Notes: generated from the sequence alone by a model not told the origin. DNA of 20,241 bases from JBDKGD01 sp964645125 (GCA_964645125.1 CAZXZC010000012.1:1-20241), one strand, 5' to 3'; shown: positions 1-6,864, counted from the stretch's first letter. Program-made: numbers and translations.

Positions 1-8
1 CTGCGACC

Positions 9-28
9 CCTGCCTGCCGACAGGCAGG
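9..28. repeat. Short palindromic intergenic repeat, copy 1
   Basis: Two 8-bp arms, CCTGCCTG and CAGGCAGG, are perfect inverted complements around a CCGA loop. The same arms recur at 2353-2372 and 2415-2434 with an ACGG loop. It lies just downstream of tRNA-Val. Such GC-rich palindromes are common between genes in Parcubacteria-like genomes; no function is visible. Confidence 0.75.
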
Positions 29-52
29 TTTCCGATGTGATAACGATAGTAG

Positions 53-126
53 TGGACGTTACTGGACTCGAACCAGTGACCCCTGCAATGTGAATGCAGT
101 GCTCTAACCAACTGAGCTAAACGTCC
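53..126 (-). tRNA. tRNA-Val (anticodon CAC)
   Basis: A full cloverleaf folds on the minus strand. The 7-bp acceptor pairs GGACGTT with AACGTCC, the D stem pairs GCTC with GAGC, and the anticodon stem CTGCA/TGCAG carries loop TTCACAT, giving anticodon CAC (reads GTG). The T arm is ACTGG-TTCGAGT-CCAGT. The discriminator is A and no CCA is encoded. It lies downstream of rplL behind a terminator and has its own promoter within that terminator. Confidence 0.95.
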
Positions 127-139
127 AACTCGTGGAACC

Positions 140-168
140 ACTATAAACAAAAAAGGCCACGGTTTCAA
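140..168 (-). promoter_or_regulatory. Promoter of tRNA-Val, embedded in the rplL terminator
   Basis: On the minus strand a -35 TTGAAA (163-168), a 17-bp spacer (146-162) and a -10 TATAGT (140-145) place the start about 7 nt before the mature tRNA 5' end. The -35 lies in the apex of the rplL terminator hairpin and the spacer contains its T-tract. Confidence 0.6.
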
Positions 169-180
169 ACCGCGAGGCCC
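148..180 (-). terminator. Rho-independent terminator of rplJ-rplL
   Basis: The minus strand reads a GGCC...GGCC hairpin (155-179) with an inner CGGTT/AACCG stem, followed by TTTTTTGTTT. It begins about 25 nt after the rplL stop. The plus strand also has a T-run after the stem (181-185), but no plus-strand gene ends here. Confidence 0.85.
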
Positions 181-204
181 TTTTTGAGTGTGGCAAGTAA
201 ATAA

Positions 205-570
205 TTACTCGACTGATACGGTAGCACCGGCTGCTTCCAACTTTGCCTTCATTTCTTCGGCTTCTGCTGGCTTCACGCCTTCTTTTACCGTCTTTGGAGC
301 GGCATCTACCAAGTCCTTGGCTTCTTTCAAGCCCAACCCGGTTACTTCGCGCACCACCTTGATGACTTCGATTTTCTTGTCACCTGCAGCTTTCAACACT
401 ACGTTGAAGCTGTCTTTGGCTTCTGCAGCAGCACCTGCTCCTGCTCCACCAGCGGCAGCCGGAGCGGCAGCTGAGATACCAAATTTTTCTTCTAACGCGT
501 GCACTAACTCTGCCAATTCAACGACCGTCAATTTTTCGATTTTCTCGATAATATCCTGAAATTTTTCCAT
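205..570 (-). CDS. rplL: 50S ribosomal protein L7/L12
   Basis: This 121-aa protein is the full usual length of bL12. The N-terminal dimerisation helix (about residues 1-30) contains the typical VVELAELVHALEEKFG. An Ala/Gly-rich hinge (about 33-52) follows. The C-terminal globular domain (about 53-121) has the conserved KKIEVIKVVREVTGLGLKEA stretch, which contacts translation factors, and the typical GATVSVE-type end. It forms dimers that bind L10 and make the ribosomal stalk, recruiting EF-G and EF-Tu. It starts 17 nt after the rplJ stop in the same operon. No SD sequence precedes its ATG, which is unusual for so highly expressed a gene but matches most other genes in this window. Confidence 0.98.
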   Translation of the reverse strand: MEKFQDIIEKIEKLTVVELAELVHALEEKFGISAAAPAAAGGAGAGAAAEAKDSFNVVLKAAGDKKIEVIKVVREVTGLGLKEAKDLVDAAPKTVKEGVKPAEAEEMKAKLEAAGATVSVE

Positions 571-587
571 GTGAGTAAATTAATAGT

Positions 588-1085
588 TTATGATGATTGT
601 TTCGACTTTTGATCTAACAGATACAAGAAGGAACGGATTGGCCCAGCAATAGTGCCAAAGAGCTGACCCAAGAGAACTTCTCGTGGAGGCAACTGACCGA
701 TTGCGGCAACCATTTCTTTAGAAATTGGCGCTTTGGCAACGAGGTCGTACCCACCTAAGAGTTTTTCTGTTTGTCCTCCCTTTTCTTTAAAGAAGCGAAA
801 CAATGGACCAGCTACGGAGTCGATGCCTGCGGGAGCAAATACGGTGCCAACGGAAACTTTCGTGGACTTCATGTCCATGTCAATTCCCTGCTGCTTGAAC
901 ATAACGTTCAGCAAGCGCTTTTTGATGACTGCCATTTTACCACCAGCAGCGGCAACGGCGCGGCGCAACATGCGCAAATCTTCAGCGGAAAGCGCTGAAA
1001 AATCCACGAATGCTAACGACTGCGATTTCTGCGTAAGTTCGGTTGCCAGTTTTACTGCTTCTTGTTTTTGAGCTTTTGTCTTCAT
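588..1085 (-). CDS. rplJ: 50S ribosomal protein L10
   Basis: With the ATG at 1085 this is a 165-aa uL10, a typical length. The N-terminal part (about 1-100) is the rRNA-binding domain, with the family pattern of alternating helices and GGKMAVIKKRLLN near residue 50. The C-terminal helix (about 135-165) holds the L7/L12 dimers. A TTG codon at 1094, in frame, would add three residues; a weak AAGG/GAGA stretch sits upstream of it, but ATG is preferred. L10 is the base of the stalk and, with L12, the usual repressor of its own operon. A long leader with an L10-type structure and an attenuator precedes the gene. Confidence 0.97.
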   Translation of the reverse strand: MKTKAQKQEAVKLATELTQKSQSLAFVDFSALSAEDLRMLRRAVAAAGGKMAVIKKRLLNVMFKQQGIDMDMKSTKVSVGTVFAPAGIDSVAGPLFRFFKEKGGQTEKLLGGYDLVAKAPISKEMVAAIGQLPPREVLLGQLFGTIAGPIRSFLYLLDQKSKQSS

Positions 1086-1113
1086 ATATGTCAAAAATGT
1101 CTCGACCTTGGGT

Positions 1114-1150
1114 AAAAATAAAAAACGCGCATCCTCCTAAGGCTGCGGCG
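1114..1150 (-). terminator. Attenuator in the rplJ leader
   Basis: The minus strand forms an imperfect hairpin: CGC, a bulged C, then GCA and CCT, pairing with AGG, TGC and GCG. It is followed by TTTTTTATTTTT. It lies after the leader promoter and about 30 nt before rplJ, so it would stop transcription before the coding region. Premature termination controlled by L10(L12) is established for rplJL of Bacillus subtilis; here it is inferred from the layout. Confidence 0.7.
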
Positions 1151-1268
1151 AGTGCATACGGCATGGAAAAGCTTTTTATGGTGCTTCTTCATGGAATGCT
1201 CTCCCTCGGTAGGGCTTGTGGCACAAGACATTGCTATCTCTATGCCCGCCTACGGTCTCTAGGAAAGA
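1151..1268 (-). ncRNA. Ribosomal protein L10 leader
   Basis: The rplJ 5' leader is about 175-185 nt. It contains GTAGG (1249-1253) pairing with CCTAC (1209-1213), followed by CCGAGG, the sequence typically seen at the L10(L12) binding site in L10 leaders. A short internal stem lies between the two arms. The attenuator at 1114-1150 follows. Identification is from pattern memory, not from a covariance-model search. Confidence 0.65.
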
Positions 1269-1275
1269 CTTGGAT

Positions 1276-1304
1276 ATAGTACGAAAAAACGGCCAAAAAG
1301 TCAA
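1276..1304 (-). promoter_or_regulatory. Promoter of rplJ-rplL
   Basis: A near-consensus sigma-70 promoter lies on the minus strand: TTGACT (1299-1304), exactly 17 bp, then TACTAT (1276-1281). Transcription should begin near 1269 and run through the leader. The -35 lies only about 6 bp beyond the terminator hairpin of the preceding gene. Confidence 0.85.
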
Positions 1305-1338
1305 AAGGAAAAGCCGATCGCATGACGCGATCGGCTTT
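1304..1338 (-). terminator. Terminator of the 271-aa gene
   Basis: A perfect 12-bp stem (AAAGCCGATCGC and its complement, 1310-1321 and 1327-1338) has a 5-nt loop. On the minus strand it is followed by TTTTCCTTTTG. It begins about 23 nt after the stop codon at 1362 and separates this unit from rplJL. Confidence 0.8.
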
Positions 1339-1361
1339 GGGTGTTTTGAAAGGAAGAGGGT

Positions 1362-2177
1362 TTAGGCGACGGCACAATTCTTTTGTAATTTTGCCGCCAG
1401 CATGAGCGCTGAATAGCTTCTCATACTCTTGAAGACTTTGTCGTTTGCTAATTCCGTTCCAATCTCCTGGGGTTTTTTAGGATACATCTCCTTTATAAAA
1501 CCCCTTGTACGGCAGGATTGAATCAAGCTCATGTTGTCCTTTTTTTGTGGGTCAACATTTTCCAGAATCCATTCGTATTCTCTTTCTACACTCATCATAT
1601 CCTGAACCAACGAGATGGCCCGAGGATACAATACCGGGTTAAAAATGATAGCGGCGGGTTGTGTGAGCTGCTCCCATTTAAAAAGCTCTCGTTCAAATGC
1701 TTTTTGACTCGCGCAGCACATGTTCATTGAGCCATCAGAAAGACTGAGCCATAACTGCAATGAATTATTGTGATTCTTTGCATAATAAGCCCTCAGATCT
1801 TTTATGGCCTCAACCAGCACTTCAACGTTTTTTATTGCTGGTGTTTCAACAATTAGAATATCGGGCAACACTCTTACTACTAGATTTACAAGATCTCTGG
1901 CGATGCTTGCATGTGGAGCATACCCCGTTTCATACCAAAGGGCGCAATTTGATATTTTTTTTGCTTGCTTCGTCAGCTCCGTTAAATCTCCTAATCTTTT
2001 ATAACGGAGTGGATTGATGAGATTCTCTTTGTTTTCGACAGTTAATGAATTTGCCGGAAAAATAGACACCACATCTACCACCTCGGGTGGCATCAAGTGT
2101 TTCATTTCCAACAATCCATGCGAAAATTTTTCCGCCATGTACCCTTTCCACGCAAGAAGGATTGGTGCTTTCTTCAT
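1362..2177 (-). CDS. Hypothetical protein, 271 aa, unknown family
   Basis: I do not recognise this protein. It has no signal peptide or membrane span and appears cytosolic and alpha/beta. A hydrophobic strand-like stretch, VVRVLPDILIVETPAIKN (about residues 100-117), precedes a helix, and SLQLWLSLSDGSMNMCCASQ (about 139-158) has two adjacent cysteines. The C-terminal third is helical with SYSALMLAAKLQKN near the end. A weak GGGA lies 11-14 nt upstream of the ATG. It stands alone between a palindromic upstream region and its own terminator. Composition resembles the neighbouring genes, with no sign of recent transfer. Coding status is supported by ORF length and the precisely placed terminator. 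Confidence 0.8.
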   Translation of the reverse strand: MKKAPILLAWKGYMAEKFSHGLLEMKHLMPPEVVDVVSIFPANSLTVENKENLINPLRYKRLGDLTELTKQAKKISNCALWYETGYAPHASIARDLVNLVVRVLPDILIVETPAIKNVEVLVEAIKDLRAYYAKNHNNSLQLWLSLSDGSMNMCCASQKAFERELFKWEQLTQPAAIIFNPVLYPRAISLVQDMMSVEREYEWILENVDPQKKDNMSLIQSCRTRGFIKEMYPKKPQEIGTELANDKVFKSMRSYSALMLAAKLQKNCAVA

Positions 2178-2237
2178 TCTGCTGTTTTCCCTTTCTTTTC
2201 AAAATAATTTTTTGAGTTGTTAAAAAACGAATTGGTA

Positions 2238-2255
2238 TTTTAGCGCGTGCTAAAA
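2238..2255. promoter_or_regulatory. 18-bp palindrome upstream of the 271-aa gene
   Basis: TTTTAGC and GCTAAAA form 7-bp inverted arms around GCGT, 61-78 bp upstream of the ATG at 2177. A -10-like TAGTAT on the minus strand (2261-2266) lies just before it, so the palindrome would cover the transcription start, as an operator might. No T-tract follows on either strand, so it is not a terminator. Confidence 0.4.
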
Positions 2256-2307
2256 CTCAAATACTATGCAATATATTTTTGGAAAAAGCAAGACAGTTAG
2301 AGCCAAA

Positions 2308-2331
2308 AGGGTTTGGCCAATAGCCAATAGA
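2308..2331 (+). repeat. Degenerate 7-bp-period repeat, locus 1
   Basis: AGGGTTTGGCCAATAGCCAA reads as 7-mers TGGCCAA and TAGCCAA after an AGGGT lead-in. The same motif occurs at 12351-12375 (minus), 13158-13182 and 15555-15579. Confidence 0.55.
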
Positions 2332-2348
2332 GCCCGAGGATGACATGA

Positions 2349-2392
2349 GATCCCTGCCTGACGGCAGGCAGGCTTCGCATACGCTAGGGATG
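2349..2392. repeat. Stem-loop repeat with nested 20-bp palindrome, copy 2
   Basis: The outer arms GATCCC (2349-2354) and GGGATG (2387-2392) enclose the palindrome CCTGCCTGACGGCAGGCAGG (2353-2372) and a remnant loop GCATACGCTA. A related stem-loop at 8062-8085 lacks the palindrome. It lies downstream of the 1043-aa gene. Confidence 0.65.
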
Positions 2393-2404
2393 AAAAAGAA
2401 GCAT

Positions 2405-2450
2405 GGATCCCCGCCCTGCCTGACGGCAGGCAGGTTTCGCGGGAATGACA
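2405..2450. repeat. Stem-loop repeat with nested 20-bp palindrome, copy 3
   Basis: The outer GGATCCCCGC (2405-2414) and GCGGGAATGACA (2439-2450) flank the same 20-bp palindrome (2415-2434). Without it the element would resemble the widespread GGATNCCCGC-loop-GCGGGAATGACA stem-loop. It lies 13 bp from the previous element, in the 3' region of the 1043-aa gene. Confidence 0.65.
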
Positions 2451-2474
2451 TACAATTTATCAATAAATTCTATG

Positions 2475-5400
2475 TCAATTTTCAAATACTGTTCCAGTTG
2501 GGCTAGTGAGGGTGAATTTTGCGTTGGTGATTGTGGTATCAGAAAATACTCCCCCGGCGGTGTTTTGTGTCGTCCCGAAAAATTGCACTTCTCCATGCCC
2601 TGGTCGGTATATCGGCAGTGTTATGGGAAGTACTACATGAAAAAACCAGGCGTAGCGATGGCCAGCGAGTAAGCGTGGATGCCCAGCAAAGGTAAATGTG
2701 AGATCACCCGCGCACCCATGTCCCCTATATTGATAGGCGTTACTTTCTCCGTCTTGCGGGTTTGGCGTGTCGCTGACTGCTACCACTTGCGATTGAGTTG
2801 AGGTTGATTCCACATCAAGAATCTCAAGTGAGCATACATTCGTGGCGGGGTTGCGGGAGTCGGTGGTGAAGTTGTTTGTCCAGAGGGATAGAGATGAAAT
2901 ATCCGCATCTTGCGAAACAATAAACTCTTGGCGAGCGCTATTGAGGGAACCTGACTGAATGTATGGTACAAATCCATCGGGCGCAGCGAGATCTTTTGCT
3001 GACGGCGCGGAAGTACTTCCAAATTCATCTTGCGCGCGCACGGCAATTATAAAATGGGTATCGGCCAGGTTTATGGGGAGCGATGCTGCGTTTGCTGTTC
3101 CTGCATCTTGCCAGGCACTTTCGGAAATCGTGGAGGTGGTGAGTTGCACTTGGTAGCGGATATCGCCATCGAGTGAATCGGGATCGGTTGTAGCGCTCCA
3201 GGTTGTTTTTATTGTATTGCGCACGAGATTAAGTGTTGCTTGCAGTTCCACTGCAGTGGGTGATTCGTGGGGTGGTGGCGCAGATGCACGCGTGTAATGG
3301 GTTACGTCTTTTATGGTTTGGATAAATTTGGGGGTAGCGGGATTCTCCCCTTCTTCGTATAAAGCAACAGTGACAAAATCTGAATCGGTTATGGTAGTAG
3401 CAACGGGAACAATGAAATGATTGCCTTTTGTTTGAACTACCAAGGCGCTGCGCACAAATGGATCTCCTGAATTTTGACAATTGGTGGTGGTTGAAAATGG
3501 CAGTATGAAAATTGTTTTGGTAGTTTGTGTGTTTTGATCAATGCATGTTTTACCTTGCAGCGACAAGAGTGCTGCGCTGTTGGGTATGGAAATTTGAGTG
3601 GTTATTTCTACAGGTATTTCTACTGGATTTTGATTGCGAAACAACATGAGTCCTTGGCGTGAGCCGGGGCGCACCAGGTGGGGCAAAAAATCCTGGGTGT
3701 CGTACGCGATTTCAAGTACTGTGGAGCTTGGGTTTTTGCCGCGACGGATGTCGGGGTAGAGACTAAACACCTTGAACAGGCCAGGCACTGTGATTGTGGT
3801 GGTTGCCTGTTGTTGCACCACTTCATTTTCATCTATTGCTACCACGTGCAGATTGTATGGTCTGCCAACCTCCTGGAGTTTATACATCGCTTCTGTTTGT
3901 GTTGTTGTGGCAATGGGCGAAGATACTGATACGCTGTCATCGAAAATTTGGTAGGTCATGCTTGAGCTTGCACTCGCAGTAGGCACACTTGTCCATGACA
4001 GATTCAACGACAGAGTGCTTGATGAAAATTCGGCGTTTACTTTCCATTGTGGTGGTGCTTGGAGCGTGCCGCCTCCATCTCCCCCATTGCCACCACCAGT
4101 TGAACCAATTGTAACTTCGGGATTTGGTACGGTACTGCCCGCAAAGAGCGTGGTGACGCCACCACTTGGCGCAAGTAGTGCAATTGATTGCGGCGCTTGT
4201 GTCGCGTCGTTTTGTTGAGCCTGAGGTTGCGGGGGTTGTTGCGGTGCTTGGATAAAGTCCCCCTTTACTATTCCTTGTGTGACTGGAAATGGATTTTTTT
4301 GTAGGGTCGTTTTTTTCTGCGATGAGGGATTTGTATTTTGTGGCGTTGGCGTAGCAGGGGCAGCCGATGTGATCGGGGGTGGGGGTAGTAATACGTGGGG
4401 CAGAGCATCTGCTACACTTGCGGGTTGTGGTGAAGGGAATATACCCGCGAGCGTGGTTTTTATTCCTGTGTACCAATCAGAAAGAGTTTTCACCACATAC
4501 GCGGTTGCGTTTACGGTTGCAGTTTTTGCTTTTTCGTATTCACCAAGAGCTGAAAAACTGGGAATAAGGACTAATTTTTCCGGATCGTAATAGGCAATGT
4601 GAACAGGATAATCTTTGTTGACGATGGCATCGGCTTTTTGCTTTTGAAAGAGTCGCACGACACCCGCACCAACGGTAAGTGATTTTTTGGAAAGACGGGA
4701 GAAATACGCTTCGAGGATTGGGTAATTTTCTTCTGACATTATAAATTGATACCTTTTTTCTAAATTACTTCCATTTTTTGTATATTTTATTTTTACCAAG
4801 GGAAATTCTTTTCCAGTTTCATCTGTTCCATATCCAAACTCTTCATCTTCGCGGGTGATTTTTGGTGATTCGTATTTTGGGTCATTGATGGTGTCTTTGG
4901 AGAAAAAATAATGGTTGGAATATTCAGCGGCTTTTTTGATTGCGTCTTGGATGGTGGTAAACGAGGTGTCGGGGGCAATGCCGTGAGCGGTAAGTTGCGC
5001 GGCAAGTTTAAAATTACCCCGCGCGTAACGAGTGGTGTAGGTTTCGTATGGTGAGCCGTCATCGCCTGGCAGCTGAGCGTGAGTGTCGTCGCGGGTGTGG
5101 TCGGGAACGGTGGCGTCTTCTACTAGGTGCAGCGCGTGGCCTAATGTTTTGTATGTTCGCTCCTCGTCGCCTTCGGCAACAGCACGAAGCCCCCGAGCCC
5201 AGGTAAAGTCGCCGCCGTATCGCAGGTATTGGCTTTGGCTGATTTCATCGCCAATCCAGTTAACGGACGCTACCGGTTTTTGGTTGATGATGCCAATTTG
5301 TTGCAGGGCACGGACAACATCGGCAGGGATGGAACCGGTTTTACTTCCCGTCCAGCCGGTGTTGTGCACGGGGTCGTAAAAATGGTTGATCCAACGGGGA

Positions 5401-5606
5401 GATTCGTCTTCTTCTATAGAACCCTGAATGACCCACTCTTTTTGTTGCAAGGTAAGCTGGTCAGCTGGGAAGCTGGCATTATAGAATTCCACAATTTGGT
5501 CAGTGAGGGCGGGGTGGGTAGTGTTTTGATCGTAAGCGTATACCGGCAAAAGTCCCAATGAAAAGGAATATGCTACATAAATACTTATTATGCTAATCTT
5601 TTTCAT
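2475..5606 (-). CDS. Secreted 1043-aa protein with zinc phospholipase C-like domain and FN3-like modules
   Basis: Residues 1-24 form a signal peptide with a VYA cleavage site before Y25. Residues about 30-335 resemble the zinc-dependent phospholipase C / S1-P1 nuclease fold. H160-x3-D164-x5-H170, in GHALHLVEDATVPDH, matches the metal-ligand spacing of that family. H31, H75 and H176 are further ligand candidates, but the later H-x3-E pair is not evident. A Pro/Gln/Ser-rich low-complexity linker (about 400-510) follows, then two fibronectin-III-like stretches (about 510-600 and 790-880) and a C-terminal beta-rich region. No sorting signal or C-terminal membrane anchor is visible. The ATG lacks an SD and lies 12 nt after the stop of the upstream membrane-protein gene, so the two are probably cotranscribed. 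The substrate is unknown: lipid cleavage, nuclease activity or a non-catalytic adhesin are all possible. Confidence 0.85.
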   Translation of the reverse strand: MKKISIISIYVAYSFSLGLLPVYAYDQNTTHPALTDQIVEFYNASFPADQLTLQQKEWVIQGSIEEDESPRWINHFYDPVHNTGWTGSKTGSIPADVVRALQQIGIINQKPVASVNWIGDEISQSQYLRYGGDFTWARGLRAVAEGDEERTYKTLGHALHLVEDATVPDHTRDDTHAQLPGDDGSPYETYTTRYARGNFKLAAQLTAHGIAPDTSFTTIQDAIKKAAEYSNHYFFSKDTINDPKYESPKITREDEEFGYGTDETGKEFPLVKIKYTKNGSNLEKRYQFIMSEENYPILEAYFSRLSKKSLTVGAGVVRLFQKQKADAIVNKDYPVHIAYYDPEKLVLIPSFSALGEYEKAKTATVNATAYVVKTLSDWYTGIKTTLAGIFPSPQPASVADALPHVLLPPPPITSAAPATPTPQNTNPSSQKKTTLQKNPFPVTQGIVKGDFIQAPQQPPQPQAQQNDATQAPQSIALLAPSGGVTTLFAGSTVPNPEVTIGSTGGGNGGDGGGTLQAPPQWKVNAEFSSSTLSLNLSWTSVPTASASSSMTYQIFDDSVSVSSPIATTTQTEAMYKLQEVGRPYNLHVVAIDENEVVQQQATTTITVPGLFKVFSLYPDIRRGKNPSSTVLEIAYDTQDFLPHLVRPGSRQGLMLFRNQNPVEIPVEITTQISIPNSAALLSLQGKTCIDQNTQTTKTIFILPFSTTTNCQNSGDPFVRSALVVQTKGNHFIVPVATTITDSDFVTVALYEEGENPATPKFIQTIKDVTHYTRASAPPPHESPTAVELQATLNLVRNTIKTTWSATTDPDSLDGDIRYQVQLTTSTISESAWQDAGTANAASLPINLADTHFIIAVRAQDEFGSTSAPSAKDLAAPDGFVPYIQSGSLNSARQEFIVSQDADISSLSLWTNNFTTDSRNPATNVCSLEILDVESTSTQSQVVAVSDTPNPQDGESNAYQYRGHGCAGDLTFTFAGHPRLLAGHRYAWFFHVVLPITLPIYRPGHGEVQFFGTTQNTAGGVFSDTTITNAKFTLTSPTGTVFEN

Positions 5607-5618
5607 TGGGATGTACGC

Positions 5619-6292
5619 TTAGATTTCTATAATTTTCCAAACACCGTTTGGATATTTTTCGAAGTCAACCAATAGCGGTTTTCGAATTAAAAAACTATTT
5701 TTATCTTCTGAATAGCTGCCCTGATTCTTTATTGCTTGCTTTAAAAGTTCGATTATTTGTAGTATGTTTTTCCGATCTGAAGTTTGTAAGCTCTGTAATT
5801 CCTCAGCCTGTTTGCGCTCGATAAAATACTTACTCGCCAATTCGTAGTCCCCTTTTTCAACTGCAGCAATGTAGAGTTGTAGTGTTTCTTGCGGGGTTTT
5901 GCCACCTACGGTGTNNNNNNNNNNNNNNNNNNNNNNNNNNNNNNNNNNNNNNNNNNNNNNNNNNNNNNNNNNNNNNNNNNNNNNNNNNNNNNNNNNNNNN
6001 NNNNNNNNNNNNNNACTGCAGCAATGTAGAGTTGTAGTGTTTCTTGCGGGGTTTTGCCACCTACGGTGTCACGCATTTTTGCGGCAAGATTATTTTTTTC
6101 TGCTTCCTCGAGTGCATGCGCGAGAGCATCTACAGCTTTTTCGCCTCGGTACTGTATGTATACTGCATGGCCATACATGAGAAGAAACGGCGCAGATGCA
6201 AGTACAAAAAAACCGATGACAAACCACCATCGCGAGACTGAAGATTTTTTAACTGCATATACAGAAACTTGTTCCATGGGCTTGTTGTTCAT
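5619..6292 (-). CDS. DUF4878-like membrane-anchored protein, interrupted by the scaffold gap
   Basis: The sequence as given splits this gene, but removing the 100 N and one copy of the flanking 55-bp duplication restores one in-frame protein of 172 aa (519 bp with stop). The N-terminal 20 residues are cytoplasmic, and one membrane span covers about 22-46 (WWFVIGFFVLASAPFLLMYG). A helical linker follows, then GKTPQETLQLYIAAVEKGDY (79-98) and ELASKYF, the usual beginning of DUF4878/SnoaL-like domains. The C-terminal end is VWKIIEI. The domain would face outside. No SD precedes the ATG at 6292. It is the first gene of a probable two-gene unit with the secreted 1043-aa protein. Function is unknown. 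The family assignment comes from the motif only. Confidence 0.75.
5915..6014. other. Assembly gap (100 N) flanked by an identical 55-bp sequence
   Basis: There are exactly 100 N. The 55 bp ending at 5914 (5860-5914) are identical to the 55 bp starting at 6015 (6015-6069). Both contig ends therefore stop on the same 55-mer, as two de Bruijn graph contigs (k=55) would. The true gap is probably minus 55 bp. Confidence 0.9.
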
Positions 6293-6445
6293 AGTGTGAA
6301 TGATGTGTGATTAAAAAATATATAAATTTTGATAAAAAAATTCTAAAGCGATACGGCACTGCACCATGCGCGCGACATATGAAATTTTCAATGACCGGTC
6401 GGTTTTACCCGCTCTCACCATATCATTTTTTGCATCATGGCGTAA

Positions 6446-6474
6446 TTGACTCTTTTTGAAAAGTATTGTATTTT
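6446..6474 (+). promoter_or_regulatory. Promoter of the four-gene small-protein cassette
   Basis: TTGACT (6446-6451), 17 bp, then TATTTT (6469-6474). Transcription would begin near 6481, giving a leader of about 50 nt before the first gene. The 238-bp region 6293-6531 separates divergent units and contains nothing else I can identify. Confidence 0.65.
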
Positions 6475-6531
6475 GTGGACTGCGCAATTTGTGCGTAGTA
6501 CATTCCCAACTCACCAGTATTCGGAGGATTT

Positions 6532-6768
6532 ATGCATTCCAAACACAACGCGGAAGAATGTGTCGAGCAACGGACTGAGAGATTTTTGAAAGAATACAGA
6601 TTCCTGGCCGAAGACCTTCTTTGCTTTTTGCGATCCGAAAAAGCAACTTTGGGGCCCGACACTCAGAATATTTTGCGGGCATTCGATTTGCTTGGACAAG
6701 GTAATCGAATGAAGGATGGTGTGATTGAAACTCTTTTTTATTGTTTATACACCAAGTTCCCCGCTTAA
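6532..6768 (+). CDS. Small unknown protein A of the cassette, 78 aa
   Basis: I do not recognise this family. The protein is predicted to be helical, soluble and without signal peptide or membrane span. Its central motif EKATLGPDTQNIL (about residues 36-48) aligns with GKAMLTPDTRKIL of the next gene, and the ends align on LY; across about 42 residues roughly 13 are identical. It contains three cysteines. The ATG is preceded by GGAGG with a 4-nt spacer, a strong ribosome site that most genes in this window lack. It is the first gene after the promoter at 6446. The start is well defined. Confidence 0.85.
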   Translation: MHSKHNAEECVEQRTERFLKEYRFLAEDLLCFLRSEKATLGPDTQNILRAFDLLGQGNRMKDGVIETLFYCLYTKFPA

Positions 6769-6792
6769 CAAAACACTCAATTGCTAGATATG

Positions 6793-6833
6793 TAAGGTAA
6801 GAGCACAGATCATGATCTATTCTTCTTACCTTA
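6793..6833 (+). promoter_or_regulatory. Hairpin between cassette genes A and B
   Basis: TAAGGTAAGA (6793-6802) pairs perfectly with TCTTACCTTA (6824-6833), and the loop holds a second palindrome, AGATCATGATCT (6807-6818). Only a weak TTTAT follows, so it could be a partial terminator, a processing site or a stabiliser. The gap between A and B is 96 nt. Confidence 0.55.
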
Positions 6834-6864
6834 TTTATCAATTCATCTTGGAGGGACATTTCTT

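Noticed and set aside
733..1071. Plus-strand open frames opposite rplJ
   Set aside because: They mirror the rplJ coding strand and lack start signals; rplJ is certain.
2238..2255. Palindrome as a CIRCE (HrcA) operator
   Set aside because: CIRCE is TTAGCACTC-N9-GAGTGCTAA; here the arms are only 7 bp and the spacer is 4 bp.
9..2434. CCTGCCTG...CAGGCAGG copies as a CRISPR array
   Set aside because: There are only three copies, two close together and one 2.3 kb away, with no regular spacers and no cas genes; they are dispersed palindromes.
3937..4476. A 179-aa open frame on the minus strand inside the 1043-aa gene, and a 103-aa plus-strand frame at 4279-4590
   Set aside because: Both are alternative frames of the low-complexity linker and FN3 region, with no start signals and Cys/Trp-rich nonsense composition.
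6530..6859. A 109-aa minus-strand open frame opposite cassette gene A
   Set aside because: It overlaps gene A and the intergenic hairpin and has no initiation signal; gene A is supported by SD and paralogy.
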